64,000 nucleotides of DNA from Tillus elongatus (GCA_964006375.1 OZ023265.1:157608118-157672117), one strand, 5' to 3'. Shown: positions 50,873-62,728, numbered from the stretch's first letter. Program-made: numbers and translations. Notes: generated by a model not told the origin, from the sequence alone.

Positions 50873-53460
50873 TGTGGTATATAGACCGCCTTCTCAGCCG
50901 GTTGCTAATTTCGTGTGGGAGTTCGAGAGGCTAAGTATACTTGCTGCTGAGTTCTCCAACTTAGTCAGCCTGGGAGACTTTGAGAACATTGATGTCTTGG
51001 ACCATAGTAGTGGATCGTACAAGAGGTTGGATGATGTTTTGGTGTCTTATGCTCTTAATCAGGTGGTACGGGAGCCCACAAGATACTCTCAGACTAATGC
51101 CACAGCTCTAAACTTGATTGTATGTTCTGAACATCTTGGACGCCGCTGTCTCGGACGCTTCTGCCATCTCGAATCATCTGCTGATCTCGTGTGGGCTTCG
51201 TGTTGGGCGGGTGACGCCGGAACACTTTGTGTACACTTTTCGTGATTTCGGGGGGTTTGATCGGGACTTGTTTGCGGCTGACTTGGAAGAGGCTTATTGT
51301 GATGGGTTGTACACGCTTGGCCGTGGGGATGACAAAGTGAGTTATTTCAATGAGAGTTTGCTTTGGCTTTTCAATTACCATGCTCCTGTGACAACTGTCA
51401 AAATAACTTGACCTAAAGCGCCATGGATTACTCCTAATATTAAGAAAATGATGTCCCTAAGAGACAGGGCTCTATGTCGTCGTAAACGAAGTAAGTTGCA
51501 GTCACTGGGTATCTTATAAAGAACTTCGACATCTGACAAGAAAGTCTATAGTTAAGGAAAAAAAGGCATATCTAGCCGTTGCTGCTCGACGTTCATATAG
51601 TAATAAAGGGTTCTGGAGGGAGCTCAGGAGCATGATCGTATGCAGGAATAGTAAGCCTAGCTTTCCTGAATTTTTGAGTGATCCAACTGAGATAAATGAA
51701 CATTTTGTTGATGCATCGCAGGCTGACCTACAGCTGGATGAAAGTATAGTACAGTCATACAGTGGATCAATTCTGCCGCATGTTGGATCGTTGAAGACTA
51801 AAACGACCAATGAATAAGAAATATATAGCGGGTTAGTGTCTGTAAAATCTGAGGCTGTTGGTGTTGATTGTATAAGTGTCGTAATGCTTCTATATTTTTG
51901 TCCCACTATTTTGCCCCATATCTTCAATTGTTACATTACCAACCTAGTTTTTCCAGAAATATGAAAACAGGCGTTATTAGTCACTGTACTTAAACTTGAT
52001 ACGCCTGTAGATTATAACTCCTTGTGGCCTATAAGCATTCTTTGTCTCTTGGCCGAGGTCTTTGAAAAAATCATTCTCTCTCAGATAAAGAATCATCTGC
52101 AGGAACATAACTTATACCCACTGACTCAATCAGGCTTTAGAGATAGGCATAGTTGTACCACTGATTTGCTGAAGGTACCTGATAATATACTGAATTCTAT
52201 AGACAATAAAAATGTAATCGCCTTAATACTTTTAGATCTAAGTAAAGCGTTCGATAGGCTTAAGCATATGCTGATTCTTGCTGTCTTCCACCATGTTGGC
52301 TTTGCTGCGTCTGCAATTCAGCTTATTATTTGCAAAATAGGAAGAGGCAGTAAAAGTTAGGTGTGCTCTATCCAGTCATATTCGTCTTTGGAATGGTGTT
52401 CCACAGGGATCCCTTCTGGGACCTTTACTGTATAACTTATATACATACTCGGTTAAAAGTATTGGATAGTACAGTGAACTTGGGACTCCTTATAAACAGC
52501 ACGATGAGATATACCGGGCACGTAAACTGCCTTATACGTGGAGCTTTTTCCGTCTTGAAGCTAATATATGCTAGTAGACACCTGTTGGATAGGAAAAGTA
52601 GAGCAATTCTATGGGAGGCTCTAGTGCTGTCTCATCTAAACTTTTCCAGCCAAGTTTTCTCGGCTGCTTTGACTAGGGCCGATTTAACAAGACTACAGCT
52701 TATTCAGAATTGCTGTGTTCGATTAATATATGGTTTGAGAAAACAAGATCACGTTACACCGTCTCTCAATGAACTAGGATGGCTGACAATGGAAAAAAGA
52801 TATCATTTTACATTTCAGCTTATTCTGTCAGGCAGTTATAAGAGAGGAAATGCCAACGTATCTATGTGAAAAGATTACTTTCAGTACTGATGTACATCGA
52901 CTCAATATCCGGTAAGCTGCCAAGATCAATTTACCAAAGCATTCGACAGCGTTGTATCAGTCGTCGTTTACATATATGGTTGCGAAAACTTACAACCTGT
53001 TGCCAGATGAGCTTAAAAATCTGCCGGTACGTAAATTCAAAAAGATTTTAATAGATGGTAAAATATAGAAACAAGATTATGTTTCTCCACAATGTGATGT
53101 TTATTTTAATGTTCTTTTTTCTTGATTTTTCTGTGTTGTGTCCTATTGTTCCTCTATTATTCTCTTGTACTAGCTATATGTATGCATGTTTATATGATGT
53201 ATGTATATATGCAAGCATGCTTCATAGAATTTAAACTTAAAATATGTCTATGTGATCTGGTTGTGCATATATAGTATGATGTGTGTATATATTTTTTAAG
53301 CTTTAAGTGCAAAAGGTTGAGTGGAAGATAGCATGGGGTTCTGTGGACCTCGATGTTAACTCCGCCTTTTGGTAATTTGATACTTACTATAAACTTTTTC
53401 TTTATATTATTTATATGATGTAATTTATGTATCAATGTATCTAACTGCCAATAAAATCAA
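50873..53460 (+). pseudogene. LINE family 3, endonuclease to 3' end with internal deletion
   Basis: Begins inside the endonuclease: VVYRPPSQPVANFVWEFERL, LVSLGDFENIDVLDHSSGSY (GDFN changed to GDFE), VVREPTRYSQTNATALNLIV, then in another frame SDASAISNHLLISCGLRVGR (SDH changed to SNH). RT follows in fragments: LWPISILCLLAEVFEKIILS, SQSGFRDRHSCTTDLLKV-like text, LLDLSKAFDRLKHMLILAVF. At 52380-52450 GVPQGSLLGPLLYN is followed by a jump to LGLLINSTMRYTGHVNCLIR, so the YADD region is deleted. LTRLQLIQNCCVRLIYGLRK is C-terminal. 3' end: AATAAAATCAATTAAAAAAAG at 53450-53470. Confidence 0.87.
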
Positions 53461-54370
53461 TTAAAAAAAGTGTAAATATTATTAGATGCACTGTGTATGT
53501 TTTGTGTACTAAAATAAGCTTGGTTAAGCTTCAACGATAGAGTCGTATAAAACTGGTGGTGCACCCAAAGGTAAAGGAATGACGACTTAGAAAGAAAGTT
53601 CATTTTTAGCATATTAAAGTTTATCTGGAAAATCGCAATGTAAAATTTCTTGATACCGTTTTCAGTTGCTACGGTATCATACTTTGAGCTGACAGGTGAC
53701 AGAATTGTTGATTGAAAATATTGATAAGTGAAAATATAAATTAAATGTTATATGATATCAAGTGTAAAATAAAATTTCTGTGAATTTCGAAGCAATAGAG
53801 TATTCATGCATATAAGAAATATAGAAGCTGGCGACTCAAAGAGAACGCGTTGAAAGAGAACACCGAATTCAGCATATTGAAACCAGGAAATCGACATGCA
53901 GGGTCAGTATTTTCTCGTTGGATTTTCAGTTAAATGCAGTATCCAATATCATACCTCCTCTATGCAGGTGGCACAATCGCTGACTGGCAAGATTGATAGA
54001 GGAAATAGAAGCGTTATATGACACTACCTTCGAAATTAAATTCCAGAGAATTCTAAACCGTATATTTCTAATATTCGTAATGTTTCCGATATATTGTCTT
54101 CCTTCTCTGTAAAATGTGAATGTGCTGCTGAACATAAAAACCCAATCCATATAAAGGGGGTCTCAATAAAAGTGGTATAATATAAAAGTGGTGCCATTTG
54201 TGAATTGTCAATTTCTCTTTTCTTTGTGAAATAAATGCAATTAGTTAGTTTTGACAAATATTTAGTGAATCTTGACATCATTCAAGAGCACTTGGATCGT
54301 TCAATATTATTATCAGTATGTTTGTTTCGATTGCGGAAACTCATCCTGCATTACACGGCGTGTGTGTGTA
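53461..54370. other. unassigned stretch
   Basis: 53560-53720 (GTGGTGCACCC, GGTAAAGGAATGACG) faintly recalls the mariner leader at 27.85 kb. Otherwise nothing recognised. Confidence 0.4.
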
Positions 54371-56312
54371 TATGCTCACAAAACGCTTCTACACAATCCC
54401 AGTCAAGAAAACCGTCAAGCATTTAACGACGCAAAAAACCGGTATGTTCGCATTCTTTCTAAGGCAAAAAACTCGTTTAATAACCACATCAAAAATAAAG
54501 TCCTCTCAAGATCCAACGGCAGCAAACCCTTCTGGACTCTTGCTAAATCTATTGGGAATAATTTCTGCAAGTGCACGTTCCCAACTCTTGTCTCGGGGGA
54601 TAACATTGTTTCTAACGCCCTGGGCAAGGCTGAACTTTTTGCCTCGCTGTTCGCTGAAAATTTGTTGTACTCTCAACCCACCTCCAAATGTTCAACCACC
54701 AACAGTCCACAATGTCGCTCATAAAATGACGGATATCATTTTCAAAACTAAAAAGGTACGAAAGATGCTCTCTTCTCTTAATAGCAGGAAAGCCTCTGGC
54801 CTTGACGAGATCCCAGCAATTGTTCTCAAAAAATGCGCACCAGAACTTGCTCCTGTCCTGACTCGTCTGTTTCAGACATCTTACAATAGAGGCATATTCC
54901 CTAGTAACTGGAAAACTGCTCGAGTACAACCCGTCCCCAAGAAAGGATCCAAAGCGCTTCCTAGCAACTACAGGCCTATTTCTCTCCTTTCAGTCGTCTC
55001 TAAAGTGATGGAAAAGTATATAAACACCGAATTACTAAAATTTATTAAAAAACACAGTCTAATCCACGACAGGCAATATGGATTCCGTCAGCGCAGATCA
55101 ACTACCGACCTCCTTTCCTTTGTCACCCATTCTTGGAATAAGTCTATGGAACTACACGGTGAATACCAGATTGTCGCTCTAGACATTGCCAAAGCATTCG
55201 ACCAGGTCTGGCACGTAGCTTAATAAGTTTTCGGCCTATGGCCTACCACCAAAACTCTGCACCTGGACAGCAAATTTCCTCTCCAACCGGAGCATTTCTG
55301 TTGTCGTGGATTGCCATTCATCTAAACTGTATCCAATTAATGCAGGAGTTCCTCAAGGTTCAGCTTTAACCCCTACCTTGTTTCTTGTCCACTTCAATGG
55401 CCCCCTCTCTAGCACATCCAACCCAGTTCACAGTTACGCGGACGACAGCACCCTCCACTCAAATATACAATATTCTAAGCCTGTCTCTTTAGCCTAATTA
55501 GATGAGGATCTCAGACGCATGTAAGGTTCTGTCTCCGTGGATCTCCAAAAAATATTAGACTGGGGAAGTAGAAATCTTGTACAGTTCAACACTACCAAAT
55601 CACAGTCTTGCTTTCCTTCTCATAAGATATACACCAGCCCTAGACCCATCACAATAAACAACCAAGTTATTCAAAGTAATGAGTCATTTTCACTTGTTGG
55701 CATTTCTGTGGATCGAAATCTAAATTGGCATCAAGATGTCACATCAATTGCAGAAGCGGCTGCTAAGAAATTGGGTTTGCTCTTCTGGGCTCGCAAATAC
55801 TTTTCACCAGCTAATCTCTATACCTTATATACTTCACAAATAAGACCAAACCTCGAATACTGCTCCCACATCTGGGGTGCCGCTGCCGCTTCTACACTCG
55901 CTATCCTGGACTCTATTCAGAAGAGAGATATACGTCGGTGATCCTACCCTCACCCAAAGGCTGACATCCCTTGCCCACCGACGTGCTGTTGGTGATCTCC
56001 CTCTCTTTTATAGATATCTGGACGGATACTGCTCATAGGAGCTTTCTTTCATAGTTCCTCCACCTGCTGCCCCCAACCGATCTAACAGGGGAACAGAGAG
56101 AATTCACCCTTTTACTGTCCATGTCACCAGACATATAACATCTTTTTATGCCCGCTCTTTTGTCCCGAGGAATTCCTTGCCGGCACATGTTTTTCCTTCT
56201 CCCCCGAACCTCCAAACCTTCAAGTCCAGAATTAACAAGTTGCCTCTTTCCTCCTTGTCGACACCCACAGTACGATAGCATTTAGGCTGTAAGCCCTCGT
56301 GGTGTGTTGTTG
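54371..56312 (+). pseudogene. LINE family 1 copy B, reverse transcriptase to 3' end
   Basis: Starts in the linker before RT (HKTLLHNPSQENRQAFNDAK) and runs through KASGLDEIPAIVLKKCAPEL, NYRPISLLSVVSKVMEKYIN, RQYGFRQRRSTTDLLSFVTH, ALDIAKAFDQVWHVA, two stops near 55222, GVPQGSALTPTLF, YADD at 55435-55446, SFSLVGISVDRNLNWHQDV, and a C-terminus damaged after 55930. The 301-codon frame at 54318-55223 is the best RT entry of this family here. The 3' end CTCGTGGTGTGTTGTTGTAA passes straight into a (TA)n tract. Endonuclease absent. Confidence 0.9.

Positions 56313-56398
<86 letters not shown>
56313..56398. repeat. (TA)n tract at a LINE 3' end
   Basis: About 86 bp of TA in the position of the poly(A)-like tail of LINE copy B; copies A and D have A-rich tails there. 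Confidence 0.95.
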
Positions 56399-56400
<2 letters not shown>

Positions 56401-56654
56401 TTACTGAAGGGTCTGTGCAATACCTAGCATCGCGCATTCTTTCTCGTCGAGGCCGTTCAAAACAAAATGTTCCATTGGTGGTCAAAGTGGGAACGATAAT
56501 TCTGACTCTCAATTCGATGATGTTCACAACAGCTGCATTTTTCCAAAAGCACAAGACACCTAAAATCACCGTGAATGATTTGTTCCAGGGTGCCTACAAA
56601 GTTCAGCTTATAAAGAATGAAAGCCAGGAAACCATTTAGCGCGTCGTCGCCTCG
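56399..56654. other. unassigned stretch with short frames on both strands
   Basis: A 75-codon minus frame (56457-56684) with LAFILYKLNFVGTLEQIIHG is not assigned; overlapping plus frames are equally long. Confidence 0.4.
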
Positions 56655-56830
56655 CAAAAGTTGAGTACACTTGGAGAAACACATCGTTTAAATACCTGAC
56701 GATCATTTTACTAACAAAGTCAACGGAGAATGAAAAAAATTCTAAAAGGTTTTCATCCCATGATGGCGGCAACTTTGTTAGTGAAACGACCGACATCTTT
56801 AAAATAGGGGTTTTGATGATGTGGCGTTCT
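56655..56830. mobile_element. PLE terminal remnants in inverted pair
   Basis: Minus strand 56690-56730 carries GTTGACTTTGTTAGTAAAAT and GATCGTCAGG; plus strand 56761-56793 carries TGATGGCGGCAACTTTGTTA and GTGAAACGACCG. Both correspond to the hammerhead-like unit seen at 0.55 and 34.05 kb, facing each other with a 30-bp gap. Neither keeps every core box. Confidence 0.5.
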
Positions 56831-56879
56831 CTATGTTTATTTAGCAGCACTCGTCACAGGTTTCAAACTTCATTTACTG

Positions 56880-56970
56880 GAAAAGTTGCAAGCGGACGAA
56901 CTTTTTCACAAAAAAATTATGTTTAGTGATGAGGTACATTTTAACCCATTAGTGCATAAAGTTTACCAGA
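56880..56970 (+). pseudogene. mariner-like transposase scrap
   Basis: Reads LEKLQADELFHKKIMFSDEV then HFNPLVHKVYQT and a stop. F-H-KKI-x-FSDE-x-HF is the first catalytic aspartate region of many Tc1/mariner transposases. Thirty residues only. Confidence 0.55.
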
Positions 56971-57094
56971 CTTAAATTTGATGATTTTTGTCCACAATAT
57001 GAACCCAAATGAATCAAATAAAACTAAAAAACCTTCAAAACTCATAAAAATTTATTGAAAAAAAAATATATATATATATGAGATGTCCCTTTAA

Positions 57095-58135
57095 GGGGAC
57101 ACCATGCACACATAGTTATTTCGAGTGATATTGCCAGAAACAACTTTTGGGGTGCAAACCTACGTCATACTTGATACAAGTAAAGTTTGCCTTTTTGCAA
57201 CATTCAGCACATCTTCTATCTGTGGCACAGTGGTCGACCAAATGGTTTTTCTCGTCATAACCTATTTCGACCAACGGCTTAGCGGAAATTTTTCCTCTAG
57301 ATGATTGCAACCCGTATTTTTGTAACAAAATAAGTCAGGTTTGTTCTGAAACTTTGCAAATGTTTGCAAACGGGATTCTGAGGCTGACATTCTCACATTA
57401 GTAACCAGGAGTTGACCATAGGAACATCAAAGAGATAAGCAAAAACCGGCCACTACCATTTGCACTGTCGCATAGGGGTCGTGTATGTTGCAGCTATTTG
57501 ATAAATCTTGTCGACCCCTCCCATACCTTTGTTGTAATTATTTATAACTTCATTTAGTTTCGACTTCTTTTCCCTGGAATAACGGCTACACTCCTTGCTT
57601 CGAGGCCATCGAAATTCGTACCACCGCTGACTATTTTATTGTCCTTCCATTGAACTATTGCCATCTTTTCAGAGTTGCAATATTTATAATGGCCTCTTTC
57701 TTTTTGTTTCCAATTGCCAGTTTTGCCACTATTTTCTAAGGGGCTATATCCCCATATGGTTAACCCGGAGGGTTCCGCTAGCGCAAATCCTAAATCAGCT
57801 AAATGTGATAAAAGTTCTACAGAAGTAAAGTAATTGATGACTTCTTTTCCCTGGAATAACGTGCTACACTCTTTGATTCGATGCCATCGAAATTCGTACC
57901 AACGATGACTATTTTATGGTCCTTCGATTTCACTACTGCCACCTTTTCAGAGTTGCAATATTTATAATGGTCTCGTTCTTCTTCTTTCTAATTGACAGTT
58001 TTGCCACTATTTTTAAAGGGCAAACTCCCATACGGTTATCCCGGAGGGTTCTGATAGCGGAAAATCCTAAACCAGCTAAATGTGATAAAAGTTCTACAGA
58101 GGTAAAGTAATTGTAAAAAAAATAATCTTATAACC
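57095..58135 (-). pseudogene. piggyBac-like transposase, C-terminal half
   Basis: Minus strand order: VELLSHLADLGFALAEPSG (58100-58040 and again 57830-57770), RGHYKYCNSEKMAIVQWKDN, KIVSGGTNFDGLEARSVAV (to 57570), then NNYNKGMGGVDKIYQIAATY (57545-57485; the hallmark YNKxMGGVDxxDQ, with the last D changed to Y), MRQCKWWPVFAYLF-type text, and a Cys-rich end at 57250-57120 with RRCAECCKKANFTCIKYDVG and PKSCFWQYH. piggyBac cuts at TTAA; a TTAA lies at 57091-57094. Internal 277-bp duplication and frameshifts make it dead. Confidence 0.85.
57561..58112. repeat. 277-bp tandem duplication within piggyBac
   Basis: 57561-57837 and 57838-58112 both begin GACTTCTTTTCCCTGGAATAAC (GACTTCTTTT, CCCTGGAATAAC) and end AAAGTAATTG. 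They differ at roughly one base in ten. Confidence 0.93.
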
Positions 58136-58215
58136 AAGATGGCATGGTATTGAATCCGCTATTGCATCATCGAAATTACATCATTTTTAGTGTATAGTTT
58201 AGGTATATATTTATT

Positions 58216-60213
58216 TTTTTAATTTTTTTTTATTATTTCTTATTTAAACAACACACCACGAGGGCTCACAGCCTAAATACTATCGTACCGTGATTGTTGA
58301 CAGGGAGGAAATAGGCAACTTGTTAATTCTGGACTTGAAGGTTTGGAGGCTCGGAGGAGAAGGAAACACATGTGCCGGCAAGGAATTCCACAACTTGGAA
58401 GTCCTCGGGACAAAAGAGCGGGCATAACTAGATGTTCTATGTCTGGTGACCTGGACAGTAAAAGGGTGCATTCGCTCTGTTCCCCTGGTAGATCTGTTGG
58501 GGGCAGCAGGTGGGGGAACTATGGAGGAAAGCTCCTCTGTGCAGTGCCCGTGCAGGTATCTATAAAATAGAGAGTGGTCACCAATGGCACGTCGGTGGGC
58601 AAGGGATGGCAGCCTTTGGGTGAGGGTAGGGTCACCGATGTGACGTATAGCTCTCTTTTGAATGGAGTTCATGATAGCGCGTGTAGAAGCGGTAGCTGCA
58701 CCCCAGATGTGGGAGCAGTATTCGAGGTTTGGCCTTATTTATATAAGGTATAGAGATTAGCTGGTGAAAAGTATTTGCGAACCCGGAAGAGGAAACCTAA
58801 TTTCTTAGCAGCCGCTTCTGCAATTGATGTGACATGTTGGTGCCAATTAAGATTTCGATCCACAGAAATGCCAACAAGAGAAAAGGACTCATTACTTTGA
58901 ATAACTTGGTTGTTCATTGTGATGGGTCTAGGGCTGGTGTATCTCTTATGAGAAAGAAAGCAAGACTGAGATTTGGTGGGGTTGAATTGTACAAGATTTC
59001 TACTTCCCCAGTCTAATATTTTTTTGAGATCCACGGAGACAGAACTCTCCATGAGCCTGCGATCCTCATCTAATTGGGCTAAAGAGACAGGCTTAGAATA
59101 TTGTATATTTGAGTGGAAGGTGCTGTCGTCCGCGTAACTGTGAAGTGGGTTGGATGTGCTAAAGAGGAGGTCATTGATGTGGAGAAGGAACAAAGTAGGG
59201 GCTGAAGCTGAACCTTGAGGAACTCCTGCATTAATTGGATACAGTTTAGAGGAATGGCCATCCACAACAACAGAAATGATCCTGTTGGAGAGAAAATTTG
59301 TTGTCCAGGTACAAAGTTTTGGTGGTACGCCATAGGCCGGAAGTTTATTAAGCAGCACTGCGTGCCAGACGTGGTCGGATGCTTTGGATATGTCTAGAGC
59401 GACAATCTGGATTCAGCGTGTAGTTCCATAGACTTGTTCCAAGAATGGGTGACAAAAGAAAGGAGGTCGGCAATCGATCTGCGCTGACGGAATCCATACT
59501 GCCTGTCATGGATTAGACTGTATTTTCCCAGAAATTTTAGTAATTCGGTGTTTATATAGTTTTCCATCACTTTAGAGACGACTCAAAGGGGAGTAATAGG
59601 CCTGTAGTTGCTAGGAAGGGCTTTGAATCCTTTCTTGGGGATGGGTTGTACTCGAGCAGTTTTCCAGTTACTAGGGAATATGCCTTTATTGTAAGATATG
59701 TGAAATAGACGAGTCAAGACAGGAGTAAGTTCTGGTGCGCATTTTTTGAGAACAATTGTTGGGATCTCGTCAAAGCCAGAGGCTTTCCTGGTATTAAGAG
59801 AAGAGAGCCTCTTTCGTACCTTTTTAGTTTTGAAAATGATATCCGTCATTTTATGCGCGACATTGGGGACTGTTATTGGTTGAACATTTGGAGGTGGGTT
59901 GAGAGTAGAATTGCTGGCGAACAACGAAGCAAAAAGTTCAGCCTTGCCCAGGGCGGTAGAAACAAATTCATCCCCTGAGACAAGAGGGGGAACGTGCTTT
60001 TGCAGAAATTATTCCCAATAGATTTAGAAGGAGTCCAGAAGGGTTTAATTGGAGGACTTTGTTTTTGATGTGGTTATTAAACGAGTTTTTTGCCTCAGAA
60101 AGAATGCGGACATGGCGGTTTCTTGCGTCGTTAAATGCTTGACGGTTTTCTTGACTGGGATTGTGTAGAAGCGTTTTGTGAGCTTTGACCTTGTCAAGTC
60201 TGGCCTTGTCCTT
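58216..60213 (-). pseudogene. LINE family 1 copy D, linker to 3' end
   Basis: Minus strand: KLTVWTKLSKDKARLDKVKA-type linker, NPSQENRQAFNDARNRHVRI, TDIIFKTKKVRKRLSSLNTR, KASGFDEIPTIVLKKCAPEL, NYRPITPL, then a frame change; the 207-codon frame at 58735-59358 has GVPQGSASAPTLFLLHINDL, YADD at 59125-59136, and SFSLVGISVDRNLNWHQHV; after another frameshift 58672-58280 gives RAIRHIGDPTLTQRLPSLAH to the stop. 3' tail at 58216-58250 is A-rich on the minus strand. Endonuclease absent (5' truncation at 60213). Confidence 0.9.
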
Positions 60214-60240
60214 GGATAATTTTGTCCATACAGTTAGTTT

Positions 60241-60300
60241 AGAGAGAGATACTGATGAAGGCAACTTCGTTGTCGAAATATGTTTCAAGCGTATAATTTT
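60241..60300 (+). ncRNA. hammerhead-ribozyme-like motif
   Basis: CTGATGA (60252-60258) is exact; GGCAAC/GTTGTC forms a 6-bp helix II with a TTC loop; GAAA is exact; ATATG/CGTAT can form helix III with a 7-nt loop. Helix I (GAGAGATA with TTTTCTGT) is weak. Confidence 0.55.
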
Positions 60301-60546
60301 CTGTTATTATTTTTATGGTTTTTGAGGTGATCCTGCTTTTTGTTTTCAGCCACAGTGTCCAACCTCAGTATTTTATTAAATAGAGACAAACTAAGATCAC
60401 AATGCAGAACAGACAAGCTGGATTTTCAGCAGACAAATTTACCGAAAGTTGCATGTTGCTGTAAATCAAGCCAATGAAAAGTATTAAATACAAAAGACCA
60501 ATATGTACATAAAACAGTTTAAAAGAACAACGTTGGATAATGTGTC

Positions 60547-60673
60547 TTTCTAAAATTTTCTAAAATTCACTAATGAGGAGATCCCGACTTGAAAAATTTT
60601 TTCAATTTCTTCAAATGAGCGCAAACTAGGACCCCTGAAACCCATATCCGGGGTTTCCAATTTTTATATGTTT

Positions 60674-60676
<3 letters not shown>
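60547..60676 (+). repeat. TCE left block
   Basis: CACTAATGAGGAGATCCCGA, GAGCGCAAACTAGGACCCC, CATATCCGGGG, then TA. Only half of the hairpin is left. Confidence 0.8.

Positions 60677-60738
<62 letters not shown>
60677..60738. repeat. (TA)n microsatellite
   Basis: About 62 bp of TA; TCE left block on one side, a different repeat on the other. Confidence 0.95.
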
Positions 60739-60741
<3 letters not shown>

Positions 60742-60910
60742 TGTGTCCCAAACTGGATGGGAATGTATTGCTATTTCCGTTATTATTAGAGATAGGGAGA
60801 CGGTTAAATTAGCAATGTTTTGTAGAATTTCATGCCCGTTCCAAATATAACTTACATTTTTCCCTACCTCTTGGCGTTTTCGAGTCATTTTGAAAAACCA
60901 AAATTTGTCT
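60739..60910. repeat. non-coding repeat starting GAGTGTGTCCCAAACTGG
   Basis: The GTGTCCCAAA start and CTTGGCGTTTTCGAGTCAT phrase are of the sort seen at ends of insect mariner-like non-autonomous elements; single copy here, so the boundary is a guess. Confidence 0.35.
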
Positions 60911-61400
60911 ATTTCTTCTTTCTTCACGATCTAAGTAGGCGTTGATCTGACATGTCTAAGACCTTCACATTATCAGGACACTTTTTACAGAGTAATCGTT
61001 TTGTGCTATTCTCAACTTTGGATTGTTATTTGTTTTTGAGCTACAGGTATCAATGTTTGTTTTTATTATGGCAGCCATATTGTATTGTTTGCTATGGGAT
61101 AGCCTGTGAAAGGAGCTTTCCAATAATGTACAACATGCGTTAGAAATCTTGTAATTGCACTAAAAGTTTTGAGAAAAACCGTTTTGACGATAGTAGAAAT
61201 CCAATACCAGAAAGCAAATGACCAAAAAAAAAAAAAGAATTCAAAAAGCAGTAGGCCATGGAGTCTTACAATAGACTTCTACTTTTAACATAATTTTTTG
61301 TAATGCTTCACGATAAAAAAAATAGGATCTTTGAGCACACCAATGAATCGGCCATTATTATAAATGATATTTTATATTACATTATCCTAAAAAATTGTTA
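60911..61400. other. unassigned stretch
   Basis: Nothing recognised; a 63-codon frame at 60952-61143 has no motif. Confidence 0.45.
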
Positions 61401-61860
61401 TAATTAAATTACCTTTTTTTGTAAAATAATTTGATAAGTTCGTTAGCCAGGAAGATCGGATAAGGTTTTCCCGGAAATTTTGGGTTTTCTTTAGAAAAAA
61501 ATTCATATTTCCGAAAGCTGAAAAGCTATGATAACCAAATTTAGTACGCTGTTTTCTGTCATAAAGGGTATCCATTGCACAAAATTCAGATCTCTAGGAT
61601 GAAAGACAAAGAAATTACATGCCTCTGATTAAAAAAAAGTTGAAACGTCAAAATTGCTAATTCTGGTAGTCGTACTTTAGTACGCATTAGCGCTTTGTAA
61701 GTTAAAATATGACTCTAAATGACTAACAAGCTCCCAGATCTGTGTCTCAGCCGTCATTTTCTTTCGTTTCGTTAAAATTTGTGAAAAAAATCAATTTTAA
61801 ATAAAAATTCTATGGTGTAAATAATCAAAACGTTAGAAAAGTAATATACTCTAGTATATT
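61401..61860 (+). repeat. TCE right and middle blocks, divergent
   Basis: GATAAGTTCGTTAGCCAGGA (61431-61450), AAGGTTTTCCCGGAAATTTT, GGTATCCATTGCACAAAATT, GAAACGTCAAAATTGC. No TA core or left block. Confidence 0.7.
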
Positions 61861-62433
61861 ACCTATTACCTATTAGTAGATACATCTGTCATGTCGAGAA
61901 TGGTCGAGAGGTACAGGCAGCATTGTTGGTTTAATAATGGACCCCTATAACTCGCGTTCTAACCTCAGTTATTGACTTCACTTTTTCTTTAATTTTTTTT
62001 AGTATTATTTAATTTTACCATTCATTGTGCAGATTGTGCAATTTCTATGAATTTTTAGCAACTTTTTCTATGACAAGTTCATGACGAGATTAAAACTTTT
62101 AAGACTTAATTCAATTTGAATAGCCCATCTGGTTGTTTGTTATTGCCCTAACTTCGTGAAACCGTTCCATACTTGTAATATCTTTGCATATTATTAGATT
62201 TACATTTATTAACAAACTGAAATATAAGTGAAAATCAAACGAAGGCTGAAACTTAACTGCTTTATTCTGTATAAATATTTCAGGACTCCTTATCAATATG
62301 ATACGGAGAAAACGATAATATAAATAAGAATATATACTCTACTACAATATATCACAATACTTAATACAGCCGTAGACTTTTCCCGGTGCTTCACGAGTGC
62401 CTGTTTTTTTCTGTAACCGATTTTGACTTTAAC
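61861..62433. other. unassigned AT-rich stretch
   Basis: Short minus frames at 62111-62296 and 62293-62484 without motifs. Confidence 0.45.
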
Positions 62434-62728
62434 TAGACGCAGCAAGTTCGTTATGGTATCGAAAATTAAAGCTTCAAATTTCAATAGCCCAATTTGGTGT
62501 TAACCTAACGTTCGTTGGCCAGAAACTAGTTTTTCGGGAACATTTTAAGTTTATTTTCAGAAATTTTTTGTACATTTTCAAACAATAAAGCCGTTTTGAT
62601 GAAATATGTAGGTTATACTGGTAACCAAATTTCATGCCTGCTTTTTTTAAAAGAAAAAGGGATATTTGTTATTAAAATACATTTTAATGAAAATTCACTA
62701 CTATAACGCACTTGCTGCGTCCATACTT
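62434..62728 (+). repeat. TCE 3' module
   Basis: Starts TAGACGCAGCAAGTTCG and ends ATAACGCACTTGCTGCGTCC at 62722; the next TCE begins about 8 bp later. Confidence 0.82.

Larger units (their letters stand above)
58141..60350 (+). mobile_element. PLE 3' region, split by LINE copy D
   Basis: 58141-58215 (CTATTGCATCATCG, TTTAGTGTATAGTTTAGGTA) and 60214-60350 (GGATAATTTTGTCCATACAG, CTGATGAAGGCAACTTCG) join to the same order found uninterrupted at 36.30-36.45 kb. Confidence 0.82.

Noticed and set aside
57081..57100. TGTCCCTTTAAGGGGACA as the piggyBac terminus
   Set aside because: It contains TTAA and a palindrome, but the expected CCC/GGG polarity beside TTAA is reversed, so the terminus is not claimed.
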